Positions 16,381 through 24,756 of a stretch of 64,000 nucleotides of DNA are shown piece by piece. A model generated the notes under the pieces. It had not been told where the DNA came from. It was given only the letters and a program-made list of their open reading frames with translations, and did no database searches. Source of the DNA: Mumia sp. Pv4-285 (GTDB lineage: Bacteria > Actinomycetota > Actinomycetes > Propionibacteriales > Nocardioidaceae); assembly GCF_041320275.1 (NCBI RefSeq), contig NZ_CP162023.1:2728001-2792000 (forward strand), read 5' to 3'. The translations under genes were made by a program, and so were the position numbers. The first letter of the stretch is position 1. Each line of letters starts with the position of its first letter.

Positions 16381-16394
16381 CGAACAGGCGTTCG
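16381..16394. promoter_or_regulatory. SOS box (LexA operator) nearest the LysM gene
   Basis: CGAACAGGCGTTCG is a perfect CGAAC-N4-GTTCG dyad, the actinobacterial LexA-binding consensus. It lies about 80 bp upstream of the LysM gene start and probably represses it. Confidence 0.9.
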
Positions 16395-16395
16395 A

Positions 16396-16411
16396 TCGAA
16401 CATGCGTACGA
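16396..16411. promoter_or_regulatory. Degenerate SOS box
   Basis: TCGAACATGCGTACGA keeps the left half TCGAAC exactly and the right half imperfectly (GTACGA instead of GTTCGA). It is directly next to the perfect box, so it may be a weaker second LexA site. Confidence 0.5.
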
Positions 16412-16448
16412 AGATAACCACACCCGGTGACACTTTTGAAGGACCCGT

Positions 16449-16464
16449 TCGAACAAACTTTCGA
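16449..16464. promoter_or_regulatory. Degenerate SOS box in the middle of the lexA-LysM region
   Basis: TCGAACAAACTTTCGA has an intact TCGAAC half and a right half with one mismatch (TTTCGA for GTTCGA). It may be a moderate LexA site between the two promoters. Confidence 0.5.
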
Positions 16465-16486
16465 CGTGTCGGCGTCGACACGCTGA

Positions 16487-16502
16487 TCGAACATATGTTT
16501 GA
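16487..16502. promoter_or_regulatory. SOS box in front of lexA
   Basis: TCGAACATATGTTTGA matches TCGAAC-N4-GTTCGA with one mismatch in the right half, 33 bp before the lexA start codon. It is the expected autoregulatory LexA site. Confidence 0.85.
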
Positions 16503-16534
16503 TCGTGTCGTCGGCCGGGTCTAATGTCAGGCCC

Positions 16535-17248
16535 ATGACCAAAGCCGAGGTTTCCGAGCTCCCCGACGGACCGCCGGACGCGAGTGGCCTGACCCCTCGC
16601 CAGCGCCGAGTCCTCGAGATCATCCGCGAGTCCATCGAGCAGCGCGGCTATCCGCCGAGCATGCGCGAGATCGGCGCCGCGGTCGGTCTTGCCAGCGTCT
16701 CCTCGGTCGCCCACCAGCTCAAGGTCCTCGAACGCAACGGGTTCGTGCGTCGCGACCCCAACCGGCCGCGCGCGATCGAGGTGTTCCTCCCGGACGTGCT
16801 CGCGGCGCGCCGTTCGATCGGCGACGCGCTCGACTTCGGGTTCGACGACACCGGCGCCGGCGACGCCCGCCCCGCCCCCGCGTACGTCCCGATGGTCGGC
16901 CGCATCGCAGCAGGCGGGCCGATCCTCGCCGAGGAGCGCGTCGAAGAGGTCATGCCGCTCCCCCGCACTTTGGTCGGCGACGGCACGCTCTTCATGCTCG
17001 AGGTCCGCGGCGACTCGATGGTCGAGGCAGCGATCTGCGACGGCGACTACGTCGTGATCCGTCAGCAGCCGACCGCCGAGAACGGCGAGATCGTCGCCGC
17101 GCTGATCGACGGGGAGGCGACGGTCAAGACCCTGCAGCGCAAGAACGGCGAGGTGTGGCTGCTGCCGCACAACCCCGCGTACGAGCCCATCGACGGCACT
17201 GACGCCACGATCCTCGGCAAGGTCACCACGGTCATGCGGCGCGTCTGA
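16535..17248 (+). CDS. lexA: SOS repressor LexA
   Basis: This 237-residue repressor binds SOS boxes and cleaves itself when RecA filaments form. The N-terminal winged helix (about 19-82, [20 protein letters not shown] ... [20 protein letters not shown]) is followed by a linker and the peptidase S24 domain. The cleavage site is Ala126-Gly127 in RIAAGGP, and the catalytic pair is Ser161 (RGDSMVEA) and Lys198 (GEATVKTL). The ATG at 16535 fits the family start. A longer in-frame start at 16499 would lie inside an SOS box and was rejected. Confidence 0.98.
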   Translation: MTKAEVSELPDGPPDASGLTPRQRRVLEIIRESIEQRGYPPSMREIGAAVGLASVSSVAHQLKVLERNGFVRRDPNRPRAIEVFLPDVLAARRSIGDALDFGFDDTGAGDARPAPAYVPMVGRIAAGGPILAEERVEEVMPLPRTLVGDGTLFMLEVRGDSMVEAAICDGDYVVIRQQPTAENGEIVAALIDGEATVKTLQRKNGEVWLLPHNPAYEPIDGTDATILGKVTTVMRRV

Positions 17249-17249
17249 C

Positions 17250-17276
17250 CCCGCGCGCCGTGTGCGGGGGCGCGGG
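17250..17276 (+). terminator. Weak GC-rich hairpin after lexA
   Basis: CCCGCGC at 17250-17256 pairs with GCGCGGG at 17270-17276 with a 13-base loop, immediately after the lexA stop. There is no T-run. It could slow or end transcription before the convergent helicase gene. Confidence 0.35.
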
Positions 17277-17314
17277 ATCCCCTCGGTCCCGTGCCCCCTC
17301 GCGCGCCGGCGAGA

Positions 17315-19405
17315 TCAGGACGCAGCGGCGTCCAGGCGCTGGAGCGCGGAGAGCACCTGGGCACGGTCCACGGTCCGCCACATCGGCGGCATCGACGACG
17401 CCAAGAAGCTGCCGTACCGTGCCGTCGCCAGACGCGAGTCGAGCACCGCGACCACGCCGCGGTCGTCGGCGCGCCGGATCAACCGCCCCGCTCCCTGCGC
17501 CAGCAGGAGCGCGGCATGGGTCGCGGCGACCTGCATGAAGCCGTTACCGCCCTGCCGTTCGACGAGACGCTGACGCGCGCTCATCAACGGGTCGTCGGGC
17601 CTCGGGAACGGGATGCGGTCGATGATCACCAGCTGGCACGTGGCCCCTGGCAGGTCGATGCCCTGCCACAGGCTCAGTGTCCCGAAGAGGCAGGTCCGAG
17701 GGTCCTCGACGAACCTGCGGGCCAGCTCCGGCAACTGCGCGTCGCCTTGGCAGAGCACCTCGAGGTCGGGCATGCGTTCGCGCACCGCCTCGGTCGCGGC
17801 CTCCGCACCCCGACGCGACGAGAACAAGCCCAGAGTCCGTCCTCCGGCAGCGCGTACGAGGTCGACGATCTCGTCGGTCGTCGCGCCGCCCATCCCGTCG
17901 CGCCCGGGCGGCGGCAGGTGTCGCGCGACGTAGAGCATGCCCTGCTTCGCGTAGTCGAACGGCGAGCCCACGTCGATGGCGCGCCACGCGAAACCGCCGA
18001 TCCTGTCGTCGCCGGACTCGCGGTCGTCGGCGACGTCGTCATCGGACGCATCGGCCTTGCCGGCGCCCTGCGGCGCGGGCACCTCACCCTCCTCGACCTT
18101 GTCCGCACCCCACAGGCCGACGGTGCGGGCGACCGGATCAAACCCGCCACCCAGCTTGAGCGTCGCGCTCGTCATGACGACCGTGTTCTCGCCGAACAGC
18201 TTGTCGCGCAGGGTGAGCGCGACGTCGATCGGTGCGATCCGCAGCTCGTTGCCACCTCGGGACCCGTCACGCTCTGCCAGCCACAGGACGTCTGACTCGG
18301 ACGCGGCAGCCATGCGCTCGGCGACCTTGCGCACGTCGTCGACCATCGCCTTCGCCTGCTGGCGAGCGGCGTCACCGTCGCCGGACTCCTTCGGCTCCTT
18401 CGGCATCGACGAGTGACAGTCGCGCGCAGCGTCACGGACGAGCGAGAGCGCATCGGCGAGCTGGTCGGACGGTGACGCGATCCGGCCGGGCCCGGTCGCC
18501 TCGAGTGCGTCGCGCAAGGCGTCGGACGCGTCCTCGAGGTCGTCCGCCTCGCGGCCGCGTACGAACGAGCGCGCTCGCCTCGCCGCGCGCTCCACCATCG
18601 GCGGCGACAGGTCGGCGGTCGACGCCTGGGTCACGCGGGCGACGAGCTCGTGGGCCTCGTCGACGACCACGGTGTCGTACTCCGGAAGCATCGGGACGCC
18701 GTCGATCGCGTCGATCGCGAGCAGCGCGTGGTTGGTGACGACGAGGTCGGCGTCCGCCGCGTGGTCGCGAGCGGCCTCGGCGAAGCACTCCCCCGCGTAC
18801 GGGCACCGGCTCGCGCCCAGGCACTCGCGCGCGTGCACGCTGACCTGACGCCAGGCCCGCTCCGTGTGGGACGGCGCCGAGTCACGGTCGCCGACGCCGC
18901 CGCGGTCGGACTCCTCCTCGGCCCACGCGCGGAGCGTGACGACCTCCTCGCCCAGCGAGCCGGTGGGCGCCTCGATCAGCACGCCCTGGTCGTCGGGCGC
19001 ACCCTCGCGGATGCGGTGCAGGCAGGCGTAGTTGCCGCGACCCTTCACGACCGCGGCGTGCGGCGCGCGACCGAGCACCGTGGACGCACCGGCGAGCAGC
19101 GCCGGGATGTCGCGCTCGACGAGCTGGTGCTGGAGGTTGAGCGTGGCGGTCGCGACGACCACACGGCGGTCGTGGAGCAGGCTGGGCACGAGGTAGCCGA
19201 GCGACTTGCCCGTGCCCGTGCCGGCCTGCACCAGGAGGTGCTGACCGGTCGCGAACGCGTCCGACACGGCTTGCGCCATCTGGACCTGACCTGGGCGTTC
19301 GACGCCTCCGACCGCTCCGACCGCGGCGTGCAGCACCTCGCGTACGCGCTCGACCCGCGAGGCGTCGGCAGTCGCGGCTGGCTGGTCCGAGATCGACGAG
19401 GTCAC
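17315..19405 (-). CDS. DinG/XPD-family ATP-dependent DNA helicase
   Basis: This 696-residue superfamily 2 helicase has the XPD/DinG plan. Walker A AGTGTGKS is at residues 61-68. Four cysteines (128, 196, 201 and 207) in the positions of the iron-sulfur cluster follow, then DEAH at 249-252 and a C-terminal helicase motif region with QGAGRLIRR. Such enzymes unwind DNA with 5'-3' polarity in repair and replication restart. It is convergent with lexA. No SOS box is visible at its own start, so its control by LexA is not supported here. Confidence 0.93.
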   Translation of the reverse strand: MTSSISDQPAATADASRVERVREVLHAAVGAVGGVERPGQVQMAQAVSDAFATGQHLLVQAGTGTGKSLGYLVPSLLHDRRVVVATATLNLQHQLVERDIPALLAGASTVLGRAPHAAVVKGRGNYACLHRIREGAPDDQGVLIEAPTGSLGEEVVTLRAWAEEESDRGGVGDRDSAPSHTERAWRQVSVHARECLGASRCPYAGECFAEAARDHAADADLVVTNHALLAIDAIDGVPMLPEYDTVVVDEAHELVARVTQASTADLSPPMVERAARRARSFVRGREADDLEDASDALRDALEATGPGRIASPSDQLADALSLVRDAARDCHSSMPKEPKESGDGDAARQQAKAMVDDVRKVAERMAAASESDVLWLAERDGSRGGNELRIAPIDVALTLRDKLFGENTVVMTSATLKLGGGFDPVARTVGLWGADKVEEGEVPAPQGAGKADASDDDVADDRESGDDRIGGFAWRAIDVGSPFDYAKQGMLYVARHLPPPGRDGMGGATTDEIVDLVRAAGGRTLGLFSSRRGAEAATEAVRERMPDLEVLCQGDAQLPELARRFVEDPRTCLFGTLSLWQGIDLPGATCQLVIIDRIPFPRPDDPLMSARQRLVERQGGNGFMQVAATHAALLLAQGAGRLIRRADDRGVVAVLDSRLATARYGSFLASSMPPMWRTVDRAQVLSALQRLDAAAS

Positions 19406-19585
19406 TGCCGAAGCCTAGCGACCGGCGACCGCCGACGGGACCCGCGACCCACAGGTGTCGGAGGCGGCGAGGCGGGGCGGCAACGTACGCAAGATGGTCG
19501 CGGCCAGCAACCGTCCACGCGGCAAACAAGCGATCCGCTTCGACCCCGCGTCACGCTCCGGTAACGATTCACCTCTAGCTCGGAC

Positions 19586-19620
19586 TAAGCGCTTGCTTAC
19601 CTGTGGGAGATCGGTAGCGT
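19586..19620 (+). promoter_or_regulatory. livG promoter with overlapping operator-like dyad
   Basis: The perfect inverted repeat TAAGC-GCTT-GCTTA (19586-19599) overlaps a possible -35 TTGCTT (19593-19598). A possible -10 TAGCGT (19615-19620) follows after a 16-bp spacer, 70 bp before livG. Dyads of this kind are common TetR-family operators in actinobacterial lipid and amino acid genes. The regulator is not identified. Confidence 0.45.
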
Positions 19621-19689
19621 TCGGCGGGCAACGCTGCCATGTGGTCGGGGTCACACCCCGCTCCACACGACACATCCGGAAGGACTCGC

Positions 19690-20589
19690 GTGACCCCTCC
19701 CATCGAGCCCGATCCTGAGTCATCACCTTCGGGTGGCGACTCACGTCAGCACCGCGCAAGCCACTACATCGCGAAAGGTGTCACCGTACGATTCGGCGGC
19801 CTCGTCGCCCTCGACGACGTCAGCCTCACCGTCGAGCCCGGCCAGGTCCACGGCGTCATCGGACCCAACGGCGCCGGCAAGACCACCCTGTTCAACGTCT
19901 GCTGCGGCTTCGTGAAGCCGGATGCCGGCGGACTGACCTGGGACGAGCGAGAGCTCACCAACCTCCACGCCCACGACCTCGCCGGTCTCGGCATCGCACG
20001 CACTCTCCAGGGCGTCGGGCTGTTCCCCGGCATGAGCGCCCTGGAGAACGTGATGACGGGCGCCGGGGTCCGATCGACCAGCGGCTTCGTCTCGGCCGCG
20101 TTCGGGCTCCCCCGCGCCCGGCGCGACGAGGAAGCGCTGCAAGAGCGAGCGATGCAGACGCTCTCGGACCTCGGCGCCGCACACCTCGCCCCCCGCTATC
20201 CCGGGATGCTGCCCTACCCGGACCAGAAGAAGGTCGCGCTCGCCCGCGCCCTCGTCTCGGAGCCGCGCCTGCTGCTCCTCGACGAGCCCGCGGCCGGCCT
20301 CTCCGAGGGCGAGATGGACGAGCTCGGCGACCTCGTACGCCAGCTGACGTCCCGCATGTCGGTGCTGATCGTCGAGCACCACATGGACCTGGTCATGCGG
20401 ATCTGCGACCAGATCACGGTCCTCGACTTCGGGCAGGTCATCGCCCGGGGCACTCCGGCCGAGGTGCGGGACGACCCGAAGGTCATCGCCGCCTACCTCG
20501 GCGCCGAGGTGTCCGCGGGCGCGGAGATCGACACGACCCTGCTCGCGACCGGTTCGCACGGCGGCTCCGACACGGCGAAGGGGGCATGA
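19690..20589 (+). CDS. livG: Branched-chain amino acid type ABC transporter ATP-binding protein LivG
   Basis: This 299-residue ATPase belongs to the LivG group. Walker A GPNGAGKTT is at residues 58-66. Walker B is LLLLDEPAAGL and the switch histidine lies in VEHHMDLV. The ABC signature, normally LSYGQ or LSGGQ, reads LPYPDQKKVALARAL, which lacks the usual Gly-Gly or Tyr-Gly pair. The partner LivF has a normal signature, so one of the two ATP sites may be weak. The start GTG 19690 was chosen since it precedes the domain by 26 residues. It begins a five-gene operon. Confidence 0.9.
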   Translation: MTPPIEPDPESSPSGGDSRQHRASHYIAKGVTVRFGGLVALDDVSLTVEPGQVHGVIGPNGAGKTTLFNVCCGFVKPDAGGLTWDERELTNLHAHDLAGLGIARTLQGVGLFPGMSALENVMTGAGVRSTSGFVSAAFGLPRARRDEEALQERAMQTLSDLGAAHLAPRYPGMLPYPDQKKVALARALVSEPRLLLLDEPAAGLSEGEMDELGDLVRQLTSRMSVLIVEHHMDLVMRICDQITVLDFGQVIARGTPAEVRDDPKVIAAYLGAEVSAGAEIDTTLLATGSHGGSDTAKGA

Positions 20590-21311
20590 GCGTGCTCGAG
20601 ATCAAGAACCTCACCACGACGTACGGCCCCGTGAAGGCGCTCGACTCCGTCGACGTCACCGTGGGCGCCGGCCAGATCACCGCGGTCCTCGGCGCGAACG
20701 GCGCCGGCAAGACCTCGCTGCTGCGGACGGTCTCGGGGCTCGTCAAGCCGGTCGACGGCACCATCACGCTGGACGGCACCGACATCACCGGCAAGCCGAC
20801 CGAGTCGATGGTGCACCGCGGCATGGCGCACGTCCCCGAGGGGCGCGGCGTCATCGCCGAGCTCACCATCGAGGAGAACCTGCGCCTCGGCATGCGGGGC
20901 GCGGCCAAACGTCCGAACGACGTGCCGGCCCCGGTCCGGACGCTCGACGACGCCTACCAGCTGTTCCCGGTGCTCGGCGACCGCCGCAGCGCCCAGGCGC
21001 ACACGCTGTCGGGCGGTGAGCGGCAGATGCTCGTGATCGCGCGAGCGCTGCTGTCGCGGCCCACGCTGCTGCTCCTCGACGAGCCGTCGCTCGGCCTGGC
21101 ACCGCGGATCGTCGCGCAGATCTTCAACCTGGTCCGCGCCCTCGTGAACGACTCCGGGCTCACCGTGCTCCTCGTCGAGCAGAACGCCCGCAGCGCCCTG
21201 TCCATCGCGCACACAGGTGTCGTCCTGAACCTCGGCAAGGTCGTCGTGACCGAGTCGGCCGAGGTCCTCCAGAACGACGCCACCCTGCGCCACTCGTACC
21301 TCGGGTTCTGA
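20586..21311 (+). CDS. livF: Branched-chain amino acid type ABC transporter ATP-binding protein LivF
   Basis: This 241-residue ATPase is the second nucleotide-binding subunit. Walker A reads GANGAGKTS near residue 38. The signature is a normal LSGGERQML, Walker B is LLLLDEPSLGL, and the segment VPEGRGVIAELTIEENL is typical of LivF. It overlaps livG by 4 bp (ATGA) and pairs with it on the inner face of the membrane. Confidence 0.95.
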   Translation: MSVLEIKNLTTTYGPVKALDSVDVTVGAGQITAVLGANGAGKTSLLRTVSGLVKPVDGTITLDGTDITGKPTESMVHRGMAHVPEGRGVIAELTIEENLRLGMRGAAKRPNDVPAPVRTLDDAYQLFPVLGDRRSAQAHTLSGGERQMLVIARALLSRPTLLLLDEPSLGLAPRIVAQIFNLVRALVNDSGLTVLLVEQNARSALSIAHTGVVLNLGKVVVTESAEVLQNDATLRHSYLGF

Positions 21312-21321
21312 GGAGGACACC

Positions 21322-22200
21322 GTGCAGCACTTCATCAACGTCCTGCTCAACGGGATCACCCAGGGCATCGTCATCGCGGCCTTCGCGCTGGCGCTGGTGC
21401 TGATCTTCCGCTCGACGCGCATCGTCAACTTCGCGCAGGGCTCGCAGGCCATGTTCACCACCTACATCGCGCTCACCCTGATGAACCGCGACTTCCCGTA
21501 CTGGGCCGCGTTCGCAGGAGCGCTCGTCGCGGGCTTCATCATCGGCGCGGTCCTCGAGCGCGTCGTGATCCGTCCCCTCGAGGGCGGCATGGAGCTCAAT
21601 ATCGTCATCGCCACCCTCGGCCTGTACGTCGCCATCCAGGCGCTGGCCGCGATCCTGTTCGGGTCGGACTACCAGTCCTTCTCGTCCCCGGTGGGGCTGT
21701 CCGGGTTCCAGGTCGGCGACCTCAACCTCGCGCTGACACCGACCAGCATCTTCGTGCTCTGCACCGTCGGGGTCGTCGTCGTCGGGCTCACCCTGCTCTT
21801 CCAGAAGACGCAGCTCGGCCTGACGATGCGTGCCGCCGCGTTCGACGGCGAGGTCTCCCGCATCCTCGGCGTCAGGGTCTCCCACCTGCTGACGTTCGGG
21901 TGGGCGCTCGCCGGACTCGTCGGATCGGTCGCCGGCATCCTCGTCGCGTCCGGGTCGTTCATCTACCCCAGCTACATGGAGTCGCTCATCGCCTTCGGAT
22001 TCATCGCCGCCGTCATCGGCGGGCTCGACAGCCCGATCGGAGCAGTCGTCGGGGGTCTCATCCTCGGCACCGTGAACTCGCTGGTCTCCGGATACCTCGC
22101 GCCCGGCCTCGTCACGATCGGCGCCTTCGTCGTCCTCATCGCCGTGCTGCTGCTCAAGCCCGGCGGCCTCTTCTCCAGCACCCAGGCAAGGAGGGTCTGA
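21322..22200 (+). CDS. livH: Branched-chain amino acid type ABC transporter permease LivH
   Basis: This 292-residue membrane permease starts at GTG 21322 behind GAGGAG. It has about eight hydrophobic segments and the family motifs NGITQGIVIAAFALALVLIFRSTRIVNFAQG near the start and a second-half loop GVRVSHLLTFGWALAGLVGS that contacts the ATPases. It forms the pore together with LivM, whose start overlaps its stop by one base (TGATG). Confidence 0.95.
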   Translation: MQHFINVLLNGITQGIVIAAFALALVLIFRSTRIVNFAQGSQAMFTTYIALTLMNRDFPYWAAFAGALVAGFIIGAVLERVVIRPLEGGMELNIVIATLGLYVAIQALAAILFGSDYQSFSSPVGLSGFQVGDLNLALTPTSIFVLCTVGVVVVGLTLLFQKTQLGLTMRAAAFDGEVSRILGVRVSHLLTFGWALAGLVGSVAGILVASGSFIYPSYMESLIAFGFIAAVIGGLDSPIGAVVGGLILGTVNSLVSGYLAPGLVTIGAFVVLIAVLLLKPGGLFSSTQARRV

Positions 22201-23312
22201 TGTCGACCGACATCACTACCGCCGTACCCGCTGCTCCCCGCGGCCCGTCGGCGATGCAGCGACTGGTCGGCCTCAACCTCGTACGAAGCCTGCTGGTGTC
22301 GCTCGGTGTCCTCGTGATCGGGGTCGTCCTGCTCGAGTCCACCGACGCCTACACCAACACGCAGCTGTCGTCGGTCACCTACTTCACCATCGCGGCGATC
22401 GGCCTGACCGCGCTCACCGGCCTCAACGGACAGATCTCGCTCGGCCACGGCGCGCTGATGGCGGTCGGTGCCTACACGACCGCGCTGATGCTCGACACCG
22501 ACTCGCCGCTCCCCTTCCCGGTGATCGCCCTCGCGGCGATCCTCGTGACGTCGCTGGTCGGGTTCGTCGTCGGCATCGGCGCCGCACGCCTCCACGGTCC
22601 GTACCTCGCCGGTGCGACCCTCGCGTTCGCCATCGCGCTCCCGAGCGTCGCGCTGTACTACAAGGGCACCTTCAACGGCGAGGCCGGCCTCACCGTCGTC
22701 GCGCCGCAGCCACCCGAGTGGTTCGTCTCGTTCATCGATGCCGTATCAGGCACCTTCGCCACGGGATCGAAGTACGTTGCCTACCTGGGGCTGTTCGCCC
22801 TCGTGATCGCCCTGTTCTTCGCCCTCAACCTGGGTCGCTCCAAGGTCGGCCGCCACTGGCGGGCCGTCCGTGACCAGGAGGTCGCCGCGGAGATCGCCGG
22901 CATCAACCTCGGCCGTACCCGCGTGCAGGCGTTCGTGATCAGCGCCGCGTACGCCGGGCTGGCCGGCGCCGTCATGGCGATGGTGGTCCGCCTCGCGGCG
23001 CCCACCGTCTTCACGCTCGTCCTGTCGCTCTCGCTCCTCACGGCCGTGGTCATCGGCGGCCTCGGCAGCATCACCGGCGCATTCATCGGCTCAGCCGTGC
23101 TGGTCTTCCTGCCCCCGTTGGTCACCGACCTCTCGACCGAGTCGGGACTTTCCGACACCCAGTCGGCTCAGATGTCACCGCTGATCTACGGGATCGTCCT
23201 CGTCCTCGTCATGCTGCTCGCACCTGGCGGCGTCATGGGGACCCTCTCGATGGCATGGCGCCGCCAACGCGCCCGTCGTCAACTCACCGCAACACCCACC
23301 AAGAAGGGATGA
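22200..23312 (+). CDS. livM: Branched-chain amino acid type ABC transporter permease LivM
   Basis: This 370-residue membrane permease carries the LivM hallmark segment GLNGQISLGHGALMAVGAYT near residue 78. The coupling loop EIAGINLGRTRVQAFVISAAYAGLAG lies around residue 235. About ten hydrophobic segments are present. It starts at ATG 22200, one base into the livH stop. The basic C-terminal tail is followed after 5 bp by the binding-protein gene. Confidence 0.95.
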   Translation: MSTDITTAVPAAPRGPSAMQRLVGLNLVRSLLVSLGVLVIGVVLLESTDAYTNTQLSSVTYFTIAAIGLTALTGLNGQISLGHGALMAVGAYTTALMLDTDSPLPFPVIALAAILVTSLVGFVVGIGAARLHGPYLAGATLAFAIALPSVALYYKGTFNGEAGLTVVAPQPPEWFVSFIDAVSGTFATGSKYVAYLGLFALVIALFFALNLGRSKVGRHWRAVRDQEVAAEIAGINLGRTRVQAFVISAAYAGLAGAVMAMVVRLAAPTVFTLVLSLSLLTAVVIGGLGSITGAFIGSAVLVFLPPLVTDLSTESGLSDTQSAQMSPLIYGIVLVLVMLLAPGGVMGTLSMAWRRQRARRQLTATPTKKG

Positions 23313-23317
23313 GATCC

Positions 23318-24646
23318 ATGGCTCATCAGCCCATGCCGGCGCGCAGGAGTCGCCGGCTCGCACTCGGGGCCGCTCTGGCAGCCTCCGCTCTGGTCGTCGC
23401 CGCGTGCGGCGGCGGTGACGGCGACGGCGGTGGCGGGAGTGTTCCCGGCATCACTGACGACTCGATCAAGATCGGCGGCCACTTCCCGCTCACGGGCGTG
23501 GCAGCGCCCGGCTACAGCGAGATCCCGCTCGGCCACAAGGCGTACTACGACTTCGTCAACGCCGAGGGGGGCGTCAACGACCGCGAGATCGAGTTCATCG
23601 CGAAGGACGACGGCTACAACCCGGCCAAGACGACCGAGGTCGTCAACGAGCTCGTCCTCAAGGACCAGGTCTTCGCGGTGGTCGGCGGACTGGGCACGCC
23701 GACGCACCAGGCCGTCACGAACTTCCTCAACTCCGAGGGCGTTCCCGACCTGACGGTCTCGTCCGGCTCGATCCTCTGGGACAACCCCGAGGAGCTGCCG
23801 ATGACCTTCGGTTGGCAGCCCGACTACGAGTCCGAGGGCAAGATCATCGGCCAGTACATCGCCGAGAACATGCCTGACGCCAAGGTCGGCGTGTTCGGTC
23901 AGGACGACGAGCTGGGCGAGGACGGCACGAAGGGCCTCAAGCAGTTCATCGAGGACCAGATCGTCTCCGAGGTCAAGTACGTCCCGGGCAACACCGACGT
24001 GGGCCCGCAGATCGCGGAGCTGCAGAAGTCCGGCGCCGACCTCGTCGTCGGGTTCAACGTCCCTTCGTACACGGCGCTCTCGCAGCTCGTGTCGATGAAG
24101 CTGAACTACAAGCCGACCTGGTTCTACACCAACGTCGGCTCCGACCCGGGCCTGGTCGGGTCGCTGCTGGAGAAGTTCTCCGAGGGCGCCGTCAAGGGGA
24201 GCAGCCCGCTCACCGGCATCTACACCACCTCGTACATGCCTGAGAGCGACGACACGGACGATCCGTGGACCCAGCTGTGGCAGAAGGTCTGGGACGAGTA
24301 CGGAGACGGCTCGCCGCTGACGAACTACAAGATCTACGGCATGTCCGAGGCCTACACGGTCGTCGACGCGATGCAGCGTGCGGGTGAGGACATCAGCCGC
24401 GAGGGCATCGTGGACGTCTTCGAGCAGGACGGTGCGGACCTCGATGGTCCGAACTATGTGCCGTTCCGTTACTCCGAGGACCGTCACGCCGGCATCGGCG
24501 GCATGAAGCTCGTCCAGCTCGACGCTGATGGCAGCGCGGAGGACAAGACGCCGATCCTCAAGACGGACGTCGGCGACGCCGAGATCGAGGAGTTCACCGA
24601 CGAGCCGGGCACGCCGCCGGAGTCGGGGATCCCCGGCAGCGACTGA
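23318..24646 (+). CDS. livK: Branched-chain amino acid type ABC transporter substrate-binding lipoprotein
   Basis: This 442-residue lipoprotein has a twin-Arg-like basic start, a hydrophobic segment and the lipobox VVAAC with Cys30. A Gly/Asp linker follows. The periplasmic-binding fold type I (Peripla_BP_6) is seen in IKIGGHFPLTGVAAPGYSEI, AKTTEVVNELVLKDQVFAVV and VGVFGQDDELGEDG. The substrate may be an amino acid, an amide or another small carboxylic compound; LivK-like proteins vary widely. ATG 23318 fits the RBS (AAGGGA) better than the ATG three codons before. It ends the operon. Confidence 0.93.
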   Translation: MAHQPMPARRSRRLALGAALAASALVVAACGGGDGDGGGGSVPGITDDSIKIGGHFPLTGVAAPGYSEIPLGHKAYYDFVNAEGGVNDREIEFIAKDDGYNPAKTTEVVNELVLKDQVFAVVGGLGTPTHQAVTNFLNSEGVPDLTVSSGSILWDNPEELPMTFGWQPDYESEGKIIGQYIAENMPDAKVGVFGQDDELGEDGTKGLKQFIEDQIVSEVKYVPGNTDVGPQIAELQKSGADLVVGFNVPSYTALSQLVSMKLNYKPTWFYTNVGSDPGLVGSLLEKFSEGAVKGSSPLTGIYTTSYMPESDDTDDPWTQLWQKVWDEYGDGSPLTNYKIYGMSEAYTVVDAMQRAGEDISREGIVDVFEQDGADLDGPNYVPFRYSEDRHAGIGGMKLVQLDADGSAEDKTPILKTDVGDAEIEEFTDEPGTPPESGIPGSD

Positions 24647-24665
24647 TCATCTGCTGCTAGACCGG

Positions 24666-24720
24666 CCGTGCGCCGGGCACCGTTCCTGGAGGGGACGCGG
24701 TGCTCGGCGCACGGTCTTTT
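24666..24720 (+). terminator. Rho-independent terminator of the liv operon
   Basis: A 17-bp stem with one or two weak pairs (left arm 24666-24682, right arm 24698-24714) encloses a 15-base loop and is followed by TCTTTT. It lies 19 bp after the binding-protein stop. It is the clearest intrinsic terminator in the window. Confidence 0.9.
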
Positions 24721-24756
24721 GGTCTCGATCGCTTCGCGCCTCGACCAGCGAAGGGT
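24721..24756. repeat. Dispersed repeat, single reversed unit between livK and hflX
   Basis: The unit begins GGTCTCGATCGCTTCGCGCC, continues TCGACCAGCGAAGGG and ends at the hflX stop codon. It is the reverse complement of the full units at 14614 and 29041. It lies between two convergent genes, directly after a terminator. Confidence 0.85.
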
